A model generated the notes under the pieces. That model saw nothing but the letters and a program-made list of their open reading frames with translations. It did not search any database and was not told where the DNA came from. 51,704 bases of DNA, taken from Comamonadaceae bacterium. GTDB lineage: Bacteria; Pseudomonadota; Gammaproteobacteria; Burkholderiales; Burkholderiaceae_C. This document shows positions 33,689 to 42,577 of the stretch, one piece after another; the stretch's first letter is position 1, and each line of letters begins with the position of its first letter. Both the position numbers and the translations under genes were made by a program. The DNA lies in assembly GCA_947445115.1 (NCBI GenBank), contig CANFCG010000017.1, forward strand, positions 1-51,704. The letters are read 5' to 3'.

Positions 33689-34030
33689 ATGAAAAAAGAT
33701 CAATCCACGCTCCTGACTTCCGATCATCTCGATCAATTACGTCACGTCGGCGCGTGCCTTGCGCGTCTGCGCTTGGCGCGGCGGGTGCGTCAAGCGGATG
33801 CTGCTGTACGTGCTGGCATTGCGCGGTCTACGGCAGCGCTGATTGAGAAAGGCTCGCCTAGTGTTGCTTTCGGCTCGGTGATTCGGTATTTGGATGCGAT
33901 TGCGCCTAAGGTGAGTTTGGCTAGCGTGTTGATGGAAGACGAAGCGAGCATGAAGACTTTGAGCTTTAACGAGCAAACGCAGCGGGCGCGGGGCTTGTCG
34001 AAGGCTGAACTTGCTAGGCTTGATTTTTAA
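33689..34030 (+). CDS. hipB: HipB-like antitoxin (Xre family regulator)
   Basis: A 113-residue antitoxin with an Xre-type helix-turn-helix: ACLARLRLARRVRQADAAVRAGIARSTAALIEKG, followed by a short C-terminal segment. I place the start at ATG 33689; the frame opens earlier at 33638 but that would lie inside the promoter palindrome. It is followed nine bases downstream by hipA on the same strand. HipB neutralises HipA and, with it, represses the operon. It lacks an obvious ribosome binding site of strong quality. Confidence 0.88.
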   Translation: MKKDQSTLLTSDHLDQLRHVGACLARLRLARRVRQADAAVRAGIARSTAALIEKGSPSVAFGSVIRYLDAIAPKVSLASVLMEDEASMKTLSFNEQTQRARGLSKAELARLDF

Positions 34031-34039
34031 GGTGCATGC

Positions 34040-35383
34040 ATGGCAACGAAACTGAAACACCATACCGACTACGAGCAAGAGTTCGAACTGATTGTGATGA
34101 TGCACAAGACGGGGCGGTTCACGCCAGCAGGCATGTTGACGCTGCGTGAATTGGGGCTGGAGACGCTGGGCTCTCATTTCCAATACGGCATGAATTATTT
34201 GAATGCCAAGGACTCTGTGGAGCTTGATCCTGTGTCATTGGCATTTGGTATTGATGGCGACAACAAAAAAAACTTGCGCGGTAACAAAAACGTGCCCGCG
34301 CCAGGCTTGTTAGTGTTTGGTGCTGTACGTGATGCCGCACCCGACGCGTGGGGTCGCCGCGTGATTGAATCACGCCTTAGCGCCCCGCTTAATGGATTAC
34401 CCGAATCAACTTATCTTCGCCACGTGGGCGGTGAGCGCATTGGCGCTTTGGATTTTCGTGAATCGCTAGATGACACGACTCCAGCCAAAGGCGCAGTGTC
34501 CATCCACCGCCTGCAATACCTGATCGAAGCAGCTGATCGCATCGATCAAGGCCTGCCTATTCCGACCAGCCTAGAGGATATTTTTGATGCAGGCACAAGC
34601 CTTGGCGGGATGCGCCCTAAGGTCACGATCGCGGACGATGACGGTGTACTGTGGCTCGCAAAATTTCCTTCGCAAGGAGATCGTTTGAACGTGCCCATGA
34701 TTGAGACGGCCACGATGTGGCTGGCCAAGGACGCGGGGCTGGATGTGCCTGAAATCAAACTCGCCACGATTGGCGATCAATCGGTGATGATGATCAAACG
34801 CTTTGATCGCCGCTACGTGCAAGCCTCTGATGGCATGCAAGTGCATCGCACCCACATGGTCTCAAGCCTCACGATGCTCGGCTGTTCCGAAGATCAATCG
34901 CGCAGCAAAAACTACGTTGAAATTGCCGATATGATCCGCGGCAAAGCGCCTATCGACAAGGTGAAGAGCGACTCTGCCGAATTGTTTGGTCGCATGGTGT
35001 TTAACATTATGGTCAGTAACGACGACGATCATTTGCGCAACCACGCGTTCCTGCATTCAATGGGTAAAGAGAGCAAGGACGGCGAGTTTCGCGAACAAGG
35101 CTGGCAGCTCTCTCCGCTCTACGACGTGATGCCACGCCCTAGCATTGGAACAGATCGCTATTTGCATTTGGGTGTGGGCATGCAAGGACGCTTAGCAACG
35201 ATTGGCAACGCCATGTCGATGCATGGACGTTTTGGTCTGACGCAGGCGTCAAGCGCAGCCATCATCGACCGCATTTGGACGGTGGTGCGTGAATGGGAAA
35301 CTTACTTCGAAAGTTATGGCGTAGATGGCAAACAGATCAGCCTAATTTCGCCTGCTTTTCGGCATATGGATGTGCTTCGTTAA
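34040..35383 (+). CDS. hipA: HipA-family toxin, serine/threonine kinase
   Basis: A 447-residue kinase. Catalytic features are the Gly-rich segment TSLGGMRPKV with the autophosphorylated-serine position (Ser187), the Lys in WLAKFPSQGD, the nucleotide-base segment MMIKRFDRR, the catalytic loop MVSNDDDHLRNH with catalytic Asp329 and Asn334, and the metal-binding Asp362 in SPLYDVMPR. HipA phosphorylates glutamyl-tRNA synthetase in E. coli and induces growth arrest; related kinases modify other targets. It ends four bases before convergent otnK. Start is ATG 34040 with TAAGG upstream. Confidence 0.93.
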   Translation: MATKLKHHTDYEQEFELIVMMHKTGRFTPAGMLTLRELGLETLGSHFQYGMNYLNAKDSVELDPVSLAFGIDGDNKKNLRGNKNVPAPGLLVFGAVRDAAPDAWGRRVIESRLSAPLNGLPESTYLRHVGGERIGALDFRESLDDTTPAKGAVSIHRLQYLIEAADRIDQGLPIPTSLEDIFDAGTSLGGMRPKVTIADDDGVLWLAKFPSQGDRLNVPMIETATMWLAKDAGLDVPEIKLATIGDQSVMMIKRFDRRYVQASDGMQVHRTHMVSSLTMLGCSEDQSRSKNYVEIADMIRGKAPIDKVKSDSAELFGRMVFNIMVSNDDDHLRNHAFLHSMGKESKDGEFREQGWQLSPLYDVMPRPSIGTDRYLHLGVGMQGRLATIGNAMSMHGRFGLTQASSAAIIDRIWTVVREWETYFESYGVDGKQISLISPAFRHMDVLR

Positions 35384-35387
35384 GGAC

Positions 35388-36701
35388 TTACGCTTTTAGC
35401 GACGCAAACGCCTCACTAAAAAAATCAACCGAGCCAAAATTACCCGATTTCAACGCAAGGTGCAACTCGCCTGTATGCGTCCAAGGCACGCCTGGTGCGA
35501 TCTGCGGGCCGATACGGAGTTGCGTGATGCCCAGCGCTTGCACGCAAGCGCCCGAGGTTTCGCCACCTGCCACAACTAGCTGACGCACACCCAAATCGAC
35601 CAAGCCCCTTGCTATCGTTGACAGTGTGCGTTCGATGAGTTCGCCTGATTTTTCTACGCCTAGTTTTGCTTGCACGGCCTTGACTTGCTCGGGCGTGGAC
35701 GTGGCATAAACCAGTAGCGGCTTTGATGTTGATTTAGCAAATTGCTCTTTTGCCCACGCCAGTGCCTGCGCAGTCACCACGGCCTCATCAGCGCCTGCCA
35801 TCAAATGCAGCGGATCAACGTGAAAAGCCCTCGATTGGCCATCGCCCTGAGCAATAAATTTGGCAACTTGCGCGTTGGTGGCAACCGAACAACTGCCCGA
35901 CACAATGGCTTGCAAGCCTTGCGGGGCGAGAAGTTCAGATGATTTGGCAATGTCTGCCATAGTCGCATGGATGCCAAAGTTTTGTGGCAAGCCGATCGCA
36001 ATACCAGAGCCTGCGGTGACGAGCGGCATGCCTTTCCAAGCTTTGCCTGCTTCGACGAGTTCGGCATTGCTGGTCGCATCGACAATGGCCATGCTGATAC
36101 CGCTGGCTTGCAACTCGGCGATGCGAGCCGTAATGGCCGCACTTCCTGCTGCTACCGTTTTGTAATCTATCAAACCGACTTTGCGCTTGGTCTGCGCTTG
36201 CAGCACGCGTACCAAATTGGAATCGAGCATGGGCGTGAGCGGATGATTGCGCATGCCTGATTCGTGCAGCAGCTCGTCACCCACGAACAAATAGCCTTTG
36301 AAAATGGTGCGCCCGTTATCAGGGAATGCTGGGCAGGCGATGGTGAAGTGTGTGCCCAGCGCATCCATCAAGGCATCTGTGACGGGACCGATATTGCCAG
36401 CGTCTGTGCTATCAAATGTCGAGCAATATTTAAAATAAATTTGCTGTGCGCCTTGGCTTTGCAACCAACGTAAGGCTGATAATGATTGGGCCACGGCATC
36501 GCTTGTGGGGATGGTGCGAGATTTCAACGCCACTACCACGGCATCCACACCAGCATACGCATTGGCATTGGCATTTGAAGGCTCGCTTGGCACGCCAATG
36601 GTTTGCACCACGCGCATACCGCCGCGCACTAGGTTGTTGGCTAAATCGGTCGCACCCGTAAAGTCGTCGGCAATGCAGCCGAGTAAAAATTTTTTAGTCA
36701 T
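35388..36701 (-). CDS. otnK: 3-oxo-tetronate kinase (four-carbon acid sugar kinase family)
   Basis: A 437-residue kinase of the DUF1537 family, resembling OtnK. It begins LGCIADDFTGATDLANNLV with the family Asp-Asp-Phe-Thr-Gly-Ala motif, contains YFKYCSTFDSTDAGNIGPV, and in the ATP-binding C-terminal half VAGGETSGACVQALG. OtnK phosphorylates 3-oxo-tetronate at O4 after oxidation of tetronate sugars. The partner isomerase, decarboxylase and dehydrogenase genes (OtnI/OtnC/LtnD) are not adjacent. A TRAP transporter and a CaiB CoA-transferase lie upstream on the same strand, separated by a repeat. Confidence 0.9.
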   Translation of the reverse strand: MTKKFLLGCIADDFTGATDLANNLVRGGMRVVQTIGVPSEPSNANANAYAGVDAVVVALKSRTIPTSDAVAQSLSALRWLQSQGAQQIYFKYCSTFDSTDAGNIGPVTDALMDALGTHFTIACPAFPDNGRTIFKGYLFVGDELLHESGMRNHPLTPMLDSNLVRVLQAQTKRKVGLIDYKTVAAGSAAITARIAELQASGISMAIVDATSNAELVEAGKAWKGMPLVTAGSGIAIGLPQNFGIHATMADIAKSSELLAPQGLQAIVSGSCSVATNAQVAKFIAQGDGQSRAFHVDPLHLMAGADEAVVTAQALAWAKEQFAKSTSKPLLVYATSTPEQVKAVQAKLGVEKSGELIERTLSTIARGLVDLGVRQLVVAGGETSGACVQALGITQLRIGPQIAPGVPWTHTGELHLALKSGNFGSVDFFSEAFASLKA

Positions 36702-36719
36702 ACAAGATCTCTATGAAAT

Positions 36720-36749
36720 CGTCACTCCCGCGAAGGCGGGAATCCATGG
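36720..36749 (-). repeat. dRS3-like palindromic repeat, copy near otnK
   Basis: The core ACTCCCGCGAAGGCGGGAAT lies at 36724-36743, preceded by GTC and followed by CCATGG. Only the first arm differs (ACTCCC for ATTCCC). It fills most of the gap between the CaiB-like gene and otnK and ends two bases before the CaiB gene's stop. Confidence 0.85.
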
Positions 36750-36751
36750 CC

Positions 36752-37951
36752 CTATGCAGCCTGCATCATTTTATCAATCACAGCATCGCTGTAGCCCAAG
36801 CTGGATAAGACCTCCCGAGTGTGTTGCCCCAAAAGCGGCGCGGGTATGGGGTTCGCAGGCATGGGGTGATTCCCCCACTTAACTGGACTGCCCACACGGC
36901 GCATGCGCCCTTCGGTCGGGTGATCTACTTCCTGAATAAATCCTGTCGCCACATGATGCGGATCACGCAGTAAATCCTCTGGCGAGTTGATGGGCATATT
37001 AGGAATATCGGCGGCTTCTAACAGTGCTTGCCACTGCGCCGTGGTTCGGGTTTGCATCAACCGCCCAACCTCGGCGTATACCGCGTCGATGTTGTCGGCG
37101 CGGGCTGTGTGCGTGATGAAGCGTGCGTCTGTTTTAAGCGCCCTCGCCTCACCCACCGAATCAAAAAAGCTTTGCCAATGTTTGTCGTTGTAAATTAGTA
37201 CGCACAAATAGCCATCCGCTGTTTGATAAGGCTTGCGATGCGGTGTGAGCAGCCGCGCATACCCCGCGTCACCCAATGGTGGATAAAAGCTAAAACCCGC
37301 CAAATGATCGCCGAGTACAAACTGCGTCAGCGCCTCAAACATGGGCACGACAACCGCTTGCCCAACGCCTGTTTTTTCGCGCTCATACAAAGCCGCCGTG
37401 ACGGCATAGACCGCGTGCAAGCCCGTCACGCGATCAGCCAAAGTCACGGGTGCGTAACAGGGCTCGGGGGTGCCGTACTGCTTCATCAACCACGGCACAC
37501 CTGCCGCCCCTTGAATGAGGTCGTCGTAAGCAGGCTTGGCGGCGTAAGGCCCGTCTTGATCGAAGCCGCAACAGCTGACATAAATGATGCGTGGGCTGCG
37601 TGCTTTCACCGACTCAAAATCAAGCCCCAGGCGCGTCATCGCCGCTGGGCGCACGTTGCTGATCAAGACGTCACTTTGCGCGGCCAATGCCAGCGCCGCT
37701 TCCAAGCCATCGGCATTTTTTAGATCGAGTACCACGCTTTGCTTACCGCTGTTAGCGTGCAAAAAAATGTGCCCCATGCCCGCGTTTTTCATGGGCCCGA
37801 CGTGGCGCATGGTATCGCCATCTTTGGTTTCTACTTTAATGACCTCTGCGCCCATGGATGCCAAGATATGCGTGGCAAAAGGGCCTAATACGACTGAGGT
37901 GAGATCGAGAATTTTGACGCCTGCAAGAGGGCCAGAAGATGCAGTCGCCAC
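36752..37951 (-). CDS. CaiB/BaiF family CoA-transferase
   Basis: A 399-residue family-III CoA-transferase. Motifs are the N-terminal ILDLTSVVLGPFATHILASMGAEVIKVE, GKQSVVLDLKNADG, and the segment with the catalytic Asp, AYDDLIQGAAGV near residue 170. The later TADGYLCVLIYNDKHWQSF and PINSPEDLLRDPH match the family. It transfers CoA between an acyl-CoA and a carboxylic acid without a free intermediate. Its ATG is five bases after the end of the TRAP large-permease gene, so it probably activates the imported acid. Substrate unknown. Confidence 0.93.
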   Translation of the reverse strand: MATASSGPLAGVKILDLTSVVLGPFATHILASMGAEVIKVETKDGDTMRHVGPMKNAGMGHIFLHANSGKQSVVLDLKNADGLEAALALAAQSDVLISNVRPAAMTRLGLDFESVKARSPRIIYVSCCGFDQDGPYAAKPAYDDLIQGAAGVPWLMKQYGTPEPCYAPVTLADRVTGLHAVYAVTAALYEREKTGVGQAVVVPMFEALTQFVLGDHLAGFSFYPPLGDAGYARLLTPHRKPYQTADGYLCVLIYNDKHWQSFFDSVGEARALKTDARFITHTARADNIDAVYAEVGRLMQTRTTAQWQALLEAADIPNMPINSPEDLLRDPHHVATGFIQEVDHPTEGRMRRVGSPVKWGNHPMPANPIPAPLLGQHTREVLSSLGYSDAVIDKMMQAA

Positions 37952-37955
37952 GTCT

Positions 37956-39248
37956 TTACTTCATCAAACTAGGTAGCCACAAACTAATCTGCGGAAACGA
38001 AATCAAGATGGCAAGAACGCAGCACATGATGGCGACAAACGGCCAGCAGCCTTTGAAGATATTGCCTAGACCTACGTTGGGCAGCAACGAGTTAATGACA
38101 AACAGATTCATACCCACGGGCGGTGAGATGAGTCCAATTTGCACAATCATCACAATCAGCACGCCAAACCAGACGGGGTCAAAACCGAGGCTTTGCACAA
38201 TGGGAAAAAAGAGTGGAATGGTGAGTAGCACCATCGTTAGCTCTTCCATCACGGTGCCCAACACGATATAGATTAGCATCATGGCAACAATGATCATCAC
38301 GGGTGAGAGGCCAAGGTGTGTGATCCACTCTTTCAAGTCGCCCGGCATGGTGGTGAAGTTAACGAAGTTAGCAAATATGCTGGCAGCGATCAAAAGCGTA
38401 AACAGCATCGCCGTGGTGCGGGCTGATTCAACCAGCACTTCGAAAGTGGATTTAACAGTAAGGCGTCCACGAGCAAGCGCAAACAAGAACGCGCCTGCTG
38501 CGCCAAATCCTGCACCTTCGGTCGCGGTAAAGAAGCCTCCGTAAATGCCGCCCAGCACCACCACCACCAGCAAAGCCACGCCCCATATGCCGCGCAGAGC
38601 TTTCCACCTGTTTGGCCACGAGGTCCGTTCACCCGCTGGCGCATGGCTTGGGTCACGCGAGGTCATCCACACGATGCCGCACATCATGAGGCCCGCCGTC
38701 AGCAAGCCTGGAATCACACCAGCAGCAAACAGCTGCCCGATATTGGTCTCGGTAATGATGCCGTAGATCACCATGATGGTAGACGGCGGAATCATGATGC
38801 CCAGCGTGCCGCCAGCGGCCATCACGCCTGTTGATAACGAATCGCTGTAACCGAGTTTCTTCATACTTGGATACGCCACCTTGCTCATGGTTGCAGCGGT
38901 CGCAATGCTCGAGCCGCAAATCGCGCCAAAGCCCGCGCAGGCTGCGACCGTGGCGTGTGCCAAGCCACCGCGCTTGTGGCCGATGAAGGCATAAGCCGCC
39001 GCAAAGAGCTCGTGTGCGAGGCCAGCTCGCGCCACAAAATTGCCCATCAAAATAAAGAGTGGAATGACCGACAGCGTGTAGGCAAAGCCTGTCTCGTAGA
39101 CCACTTGCGCAGTAGAGGCCAGCGCTGCGTCCATGCCACGAATGTAGGCAATGCCTGCAATACCGACGGCACCCATCGAAAAAGCCAATGGCAAGCGCAT
39201 GAGCGCCAACAAAAAAATAACGGCAAAGCCGATTAAGGATTCAATCAC
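37956..39248 (-). CDS. dctM: TRAP transporter large permease (DctM)
   Basis: A 430-residue membrane protein with about 12 hydrophobic segments. It shows the DctM-family signature of two Gly-rich re-entrant segments, GFGAICGSSIATAATMSKVA near 105 and GGTLGIMIPPSTIMVIYG near 145. It forms the ion-driven permease of the tripartite ATP-independent periplasmic transporter. Its start overlaps the small permease stop by four bases (ATGA), and the CaiB gene follows five bases later. Confidence 0.95.
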   Translation of the reverse strand: MIESLIGFAVIFLLALMRLPLAFSMGAVGIAGIAYIRGMDAALASTAQVVYETGFAYTLSVIPLFILMGNFVARAGLAHELFAAAYAFIGHKRGGLAHATVAACAGFGAICGSSIATAATMSKVAYPSMKKLGYSDSLSTGVMAAGGTLGIMIPPSTIMVIYGIITETNIGQLFAAGVIPGLLTAGLMMCGIVWMTSRDPSHAPAGERTSWPNRWKALRGIWGVALLVVVVLGGIYGGFFTATEGAGFGAAGAFLFALARGRLTVKSTFEVLVESARTTAMLFTLLIAASIFANFVNFTTMPGDLKEWITHLGLSPVMIIVAMMLIYIVLGTVMEELTMVLLTIPLFFPIVQSLGFDPVWFGVLIVMIVQIGLISPPVGMNLFVINSLLPNVGLGNIFKGCWPFVAIMCCVLAILISFPQISLWLPSLMK

Positions 39249-39730
39249 AGCGCAGCCCCTTCGCCTTCAGCTAATGCCGCATTGGGTTTAACAACTAGTC
39301 CAAAATGCAAGATACCCGTGATGGCGCAAAAAATCGACATGCCGTAAATGAACGGCGCTTTAGCAATATGCAGCTGCGCGCTGACATCGCCGTTTTGTGC
39401 GAACTGATTGCCGGTACGCCACATCAAATAAGCAAGCGCGAGCATCGCTGTCCCGCAGACCATATGGATAAAGGCTTGCTGAAGCTTGCTAAACCAATCG
39501 GGCACGAAAGAATCGAGCGAATCGAACACCACATGCTCACCGCGCTCAGACACTAAAGGCAGCGCAGCAAAGATGACCATCACCATCAAAAGCTCTGTCA
39601 TCTCTAGCGCGCCAGGAATCGACTGAGATACTGCTTTGCGGCCAATCACATCAAAAAATGTGAGTGCCATGATGGAAAAAAGGGCAGCGGCGCACATGAC
39701 GCCGCAAAGATGCATGAGGAGTTTTTTCAA
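39245..39730 (-). CDS. dctQ: TRAP transporter small permease (DctQ)
   Basis: A 161-residue membrane protein with four helices, typical of DctQ. The first helix starts at MKKLLMHLCGVMCAAALFSIM, and the conserved motif RKAVSQSIPGALEMTELLMV follows. It links the receptor-loaded solute to the DctM pore. It starts 1 base after the dctP stop, in the strict order dctP-dctQ-dctM, so the three form a single operon. Confidence 0.93.
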   Translation of the reverse strand: MKKLLMHLCGVMCAAALFSIMALTFFDVIGRKAVSQSIPGALEMTELLMVMVIFAALPLVSERGEHVVFDSLDSFVPDWFSKLQQAFIHMVCGTAMLALAYLMWRTGNQFAQNGDVSAQLHIAKAPFIYGMSIFCAITGILHFGLVVKPNAALAEGEGAAL

Positions 39731-40771
39731 TTATTTTTCCAGCTTACTAATCTCAGCACGCATTTGCGCGAGCAGCTTGTCCGGGCTGGCAAGGCCTTTC
39801 GCTTTGGCATCCGCCACCCACTTCGCTTCTAGCGGCGCAGTTCTGGCCTTCACGTCGGCGACAAACTTGGCATCTGCCTTGGTCACGACCACGCCATTAG
39901 CCTGCATCAAAGCAAACGCGCGGCGATCGACGCGATCCCACTGACGACCGACGATGCGGGCAAACACTTCGCCTGATGCGGCATCGACTGCTTTCTTTTC
40001 GTCCGCAGTCAGCTTGTTGTATTTGGCCTCATTCATCACAAACGCGAAGCTGGTGTTGTACAGGCCGCCTGGGAACGTCGTGGCGTGGCGAATCACTTTA
40101 TCGATCTTGAATGACTCGGTGGACTCTGCGGGAAACAAAGTTCCATCCATCACGCCGCCCGAGAGCAGCTCGTAGGAATCAGGCGCGGGCTTGAGCGTCA
40201 CATTCATATCGAGCTTTTTAGTGATCTCGTTGACCATGCCGCCACCAATACGAAACTTAAGGCCATTCAAATCAGCCACGCTAGCAATGGGACGCTTGGT
40301 ATTAAAGACGATGCCAGGGCCATGCGTAAAGAAGGCCAACACTTTGAGGCCAGTATGCTCGGACAAGAATTGTGGATTGCCCAAAGCCACACGGTTGTAG
40401 GCCACCGAGAGCGATTCAGCCGAGTTGCCAAGAAATGGGAACTCCGTCATTTGCGTATAAAGAAAACGGCCTGGTGTGTAGCCGTGGACTGAGAACGACA
40501 CATCAGCAAGGCCATTTTTCACAGCGTCAAATGTGCCAGGAGGTGCGGACACGGCACGTGGCAACGCATTGCACTTGATTTTACCCGCGCTGTTTTTGGT
40601 CACCAGCTCGCACCATTCAGCCTGAGCCAAGCTAGTCGCGTGCGAAGGCGGTAACCACGAAGAGGTGGTGATCACGGTCTGCGCGTGAGCGGCAACAAAT
40701 GTGCCCGCTAAGCCAATCGCAGCAAGGGCTGTACGAGAGGTGAATGAAAAGTTAAATGCCAATAGCGCCAT
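39731..40771 (-). CDS. dctP: TRAP transporter periplasmic solute-binding protein (DctP)
   Basis: A 346-residue receptor with a Sec signal peptide ending near AAHAQ. It carries the TRAP receptor landmarks TTSSWLPPSHATSLAQAEWC, ADLNGLKFRIGGG with the Arg that binds the carboxylate group, ESTESFKIDKVIRH and a C-terminal Lys-rich helix. The DctP7-like form (WLPPxH) is usually linked to aromatic, C4- or keto-acid ligands. The start has AGGAGTG upstream. In front of it lies a palindromic region with direct repeats (40792-40837), perhaps an operator. Confidence 0.94.
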   Translation of the reverse strand: MALLAFNFSFTSRTALAAIGLAGTFVAAHAQTVITTSSWLPPSHATSLAQAEWCELVTKNSAGKIKCNALPRAVSAPPGTFDAVKNGLADVSFSVHGYTPGRFLYTQMTEFPFLGNSAESLSVAYNRVALGNPQFLSEHTGLKVLAFFTHGPGIVFNTKRPIASVADLNGLKFRIGGGMVNEITKKLDMNVTLKPAPDSYELLSGGVMDGTLFPAESTESFKIDKVIRHATTFPGGLYNTSFAFVMNEAKYNKLTADEKKAVDAASGEVFARIVGRQWDRVDRRAFALMQANGVVVTKADAKFVADVKARTAPLEAKWVADAKAKGLASPDKLLAQMRAEISKLEK

Positions 40772-40791
40772 GAAATCACTCCTAGAATAAG

Positions 40792-40837
40792 TGATTTACT
40801 GTAACCGCCAAAGCACCGCTTGGTGTTACTGATTTAC
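40792..40837 (-). promoter_or_regulatory. Palindrome flanked by direct repeats in front of the TRAP operon
   Basis: TGATTTAC occurs at 40792-40799 and again at 40830-40837. Between them lies an imperfect palindrome (40801-40829) with arms GTAAC...GTTAC and CCA-AGC / GCT-TGG. It is the gap between the Anbu gene and dctP, both on the minus strand, so it could be a regulator-binding site for dctP or part of a weak end signal for the preceding operon. Confidence 0.45.
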
Positions 40838-40868
40838 CCTATGGACATGCAAAATAGTGCTGCTGCGC

Positions 40869-41726
40869 CTACTGAGACTGTTTGACAACTCCGCCCAACG
40901 ACAGCTGCTGAAAGGTGAGCACGGCGGTTTGCGGTGCAAACGATTGAGGCGTCTCTAGCAGCGGCTTGTAGCGCGACTCGCTAGGTTTGAGTGGCAACCA
41001 ATTCGGCGACGCAATTTCGCCAAACACTTGCTTCAGTTTTTCGCCCCAGCTGTTGCGAATCATTTGAAAGTACTCGTTCTTCTCGTCGATGTGGGTGACG
41101 TGGGTGACGTCTAGCGCGTTCGTTTCATAAATCAATAAATCGAGTGGCAGACCCACCGACAAATTCGATTTGAGCGTGCTGTCCATCGAAATCAAAGCGC
41201 ACTTAGCCGCTTCGTCCAGCGTCATGTCGGGCTCAATTACACGATCCAAAATCGGCTTGCCATATTTGGCTTCGCCAATTTGAAAGTAGCAGTTCTCATC
41301 CGCCGCTTCAATAAAGTTGCCCGCTGCGTACATGTGGAATAAACGTGGCTCTTCGCTGCCGATTTGTCCACCCAAAATCAAGCTGATATTGAATTCAACA
41401 TCTGCGGCTTTAAGCGCCTCAGCTTCTTTAGCGGCCACCGCTCGCACGGCTTCACCCACCAACTGCGCCGCGTCAAACATCGTGGGCACATTCCAAATAG
41501 TGCGCGCTGTGCCATCGACATTTTCAAAACTTTGGTTGATGCGCTGGCGCACCATCTGCGTAATCGCTAAGTTGCCCGACGACAGCAAGGTGATCACACG
41601 ATCACCCTTCTTTTCAAACACGGTCATTTTGCGAAAGGTGCTGATGTGGTCAACACCCGCGTTTGTGCGGCTGTCGGACAGCATCACGATGCCTTGTTTA
41701 AGTTTGATACCAATGCAATAAGTCAT
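40869..41726 (-). CDS. Anbu-type proteasome-like peptidase
   Basis: A 285-residue member of the Anbu (bacterial proteasome homologue) family of N-terminal nucleophile hydrolases. After removal of the initiator Met, Thr1 would be the nucleophile (TYCIGIKLKQGIVMLSDSR), with Asp17 and Lys32 as the expected partners. Further landmarks are LLSSGNLAITQMV and LILGGQIGSEEPRLF. It lacks a propeptide, as Anbu proteins do. It is the last gene of a tight four-gene operon with ATP-grasp, alpha-E and transglutaminase-like genes (10 bases after the latter). Biological substrate unknown. Confidence 0.92.
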   Translation of the reverse strand: MTYCIGIKLKQGIVMLSDSRTNAGVDHISTFRKMTVFEKKGDRVITLLSSGNLAITQMVRQRINQSFENVDGTARTIWNVPTMFDAAQLVGEAVRAVAAKEAEALKAADVEFNISLILGGQIGSEEPRLFHMYAAGNFIEAADENCYFQIGEAKYGKPILDRVIEPDMTLDEAAKCALISMDSTLKSNLSVGLPLDLLIYETNALDVTHVTHIDEKNEYFQMIRNSWGEKLKQVFGEIASPNWLPLKPSESRYKPLLETPQSFAPQTAVLTFQQLSLGGVVKQSQ

Positions 41727-41736
41727 GCGCTGTATT

Positions 41737-42570
41737 TTATTGCTGCAAACTTTGCACCGTCACCGACACGTCCAATTGTTCAGTTTGCCCGCCTTCGCGC
41801 ATACCGCGCACAGGGCAAGCGTCTAAATAATCACGTCCAATCGCGAGGCGGCAATGCGAGTCGCTGGCGTAGATGCCATTTGTCACGTCGATGCTGACCC
41901 ACTGACTCTGTCCATAATTGCCTAGCCACACATCAACCCACGCATGACTGGCTGCGGCGCGGCTATTACCTGGATCGACATAGCCGCTCACGTACCTTGC
42001 ACTCACGCCTAAGCTGCGGCAAGCCGCAATCATCACGTGCGCATGGTCTTGACAGACGCCGCTTGCCATCGCAAAGGCTTGCTCGGCCGTGCTGGTCACG
42101 TCGGTATTTCCTGATGTATAGAGCACCGCTTGGCAAATCGCACGCGCCAAAATAAGAGCATCTAAGCCCGTTTGTAAACCGTGCGGCAGCGTTTGTTTGG
42201 CTAGCGACTCAATGGCTGCAAAACTTGCCGTTAAAGGCGTAGGGACAAGATAGGCAATGGCAGGCACACTTTGCGAAGCCAAACTTTGCATGTGGTGATC
42301 ATCCGGCACAACACCCATCACCAGTGGGGCAATATCAACGATGCCCGACACGCGCAAGTAGACATCGGACGGCGGATTACTCAGCATGTGGCTGTGCGTA
42401 AGATTGCCAAATGCATCCCTGAATGCGGTTTGTTTGCCAGGCGCAGCAATGCGCCACTCAACCACACGCTGATGCGCGTCCTCGCGCGGCGAGAGGCGCA
42501 GAAGTTGAATCAGATGCTTGGGGGCATCGTCGTAGTGGTAGTGGGTGTCGTGTTGAATGATGAGGCGCAT
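41737..42570 (-). CDS. Transglutaminase-like cysteine protease, Anbu-cluster type
   Basis: A 277-residue protein. The bacterial transglutaminase-like N-terminal domain (residues 1-85, MRLIIQHDTHYHYDD) is followed by a catalytic core with Cys173 (GVCQDHAHV), His209 (SHAWVDVW) and Asp228 (SIDVTNG). There is no signal peptide, so it is cytoplasmic. Such enzymes can cleave or form amide bonds. It lies between the alpha-E and Anbu genes (gaps of 7 and 10 bases), the standard cluster order, which suggests that it processes the product of the ATP-grasp ligase. Confidence 0.93.
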   Translation of the reverse strand: MRLIIQHDTHYHYDDAPKHLIQLLRLSPREDAHQRVVEWRIAAPGKQTAFRDAFGNLTHSHMLSNPPSDVYLRVSGIVDIAPLVMGVVPDDHHMQSLASQSVPAIAYLVPTPLTASFAAIESLAKQTLPHGLQTGLDALILARAICQAVLYTSGNTDVTSTAEQAFAMASGVCQDHAHVMIAACRSLGVSARYVSGYVDPGNSRAAASHAWVDVWLGNYGQSQWVSIDVTNGIYASDSHCRLAIGRDYLDACPVRGMREGGQTEQLDVSVTVQSLQQ

Positions 42571-42577
42571 GGTGTAT

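Noticed and set aside
3147-36749. Repeats as CRISPR array or IS ends
   Set aside because: Copies are dispersed over 33 kb between genes and have no spacers or transposase.
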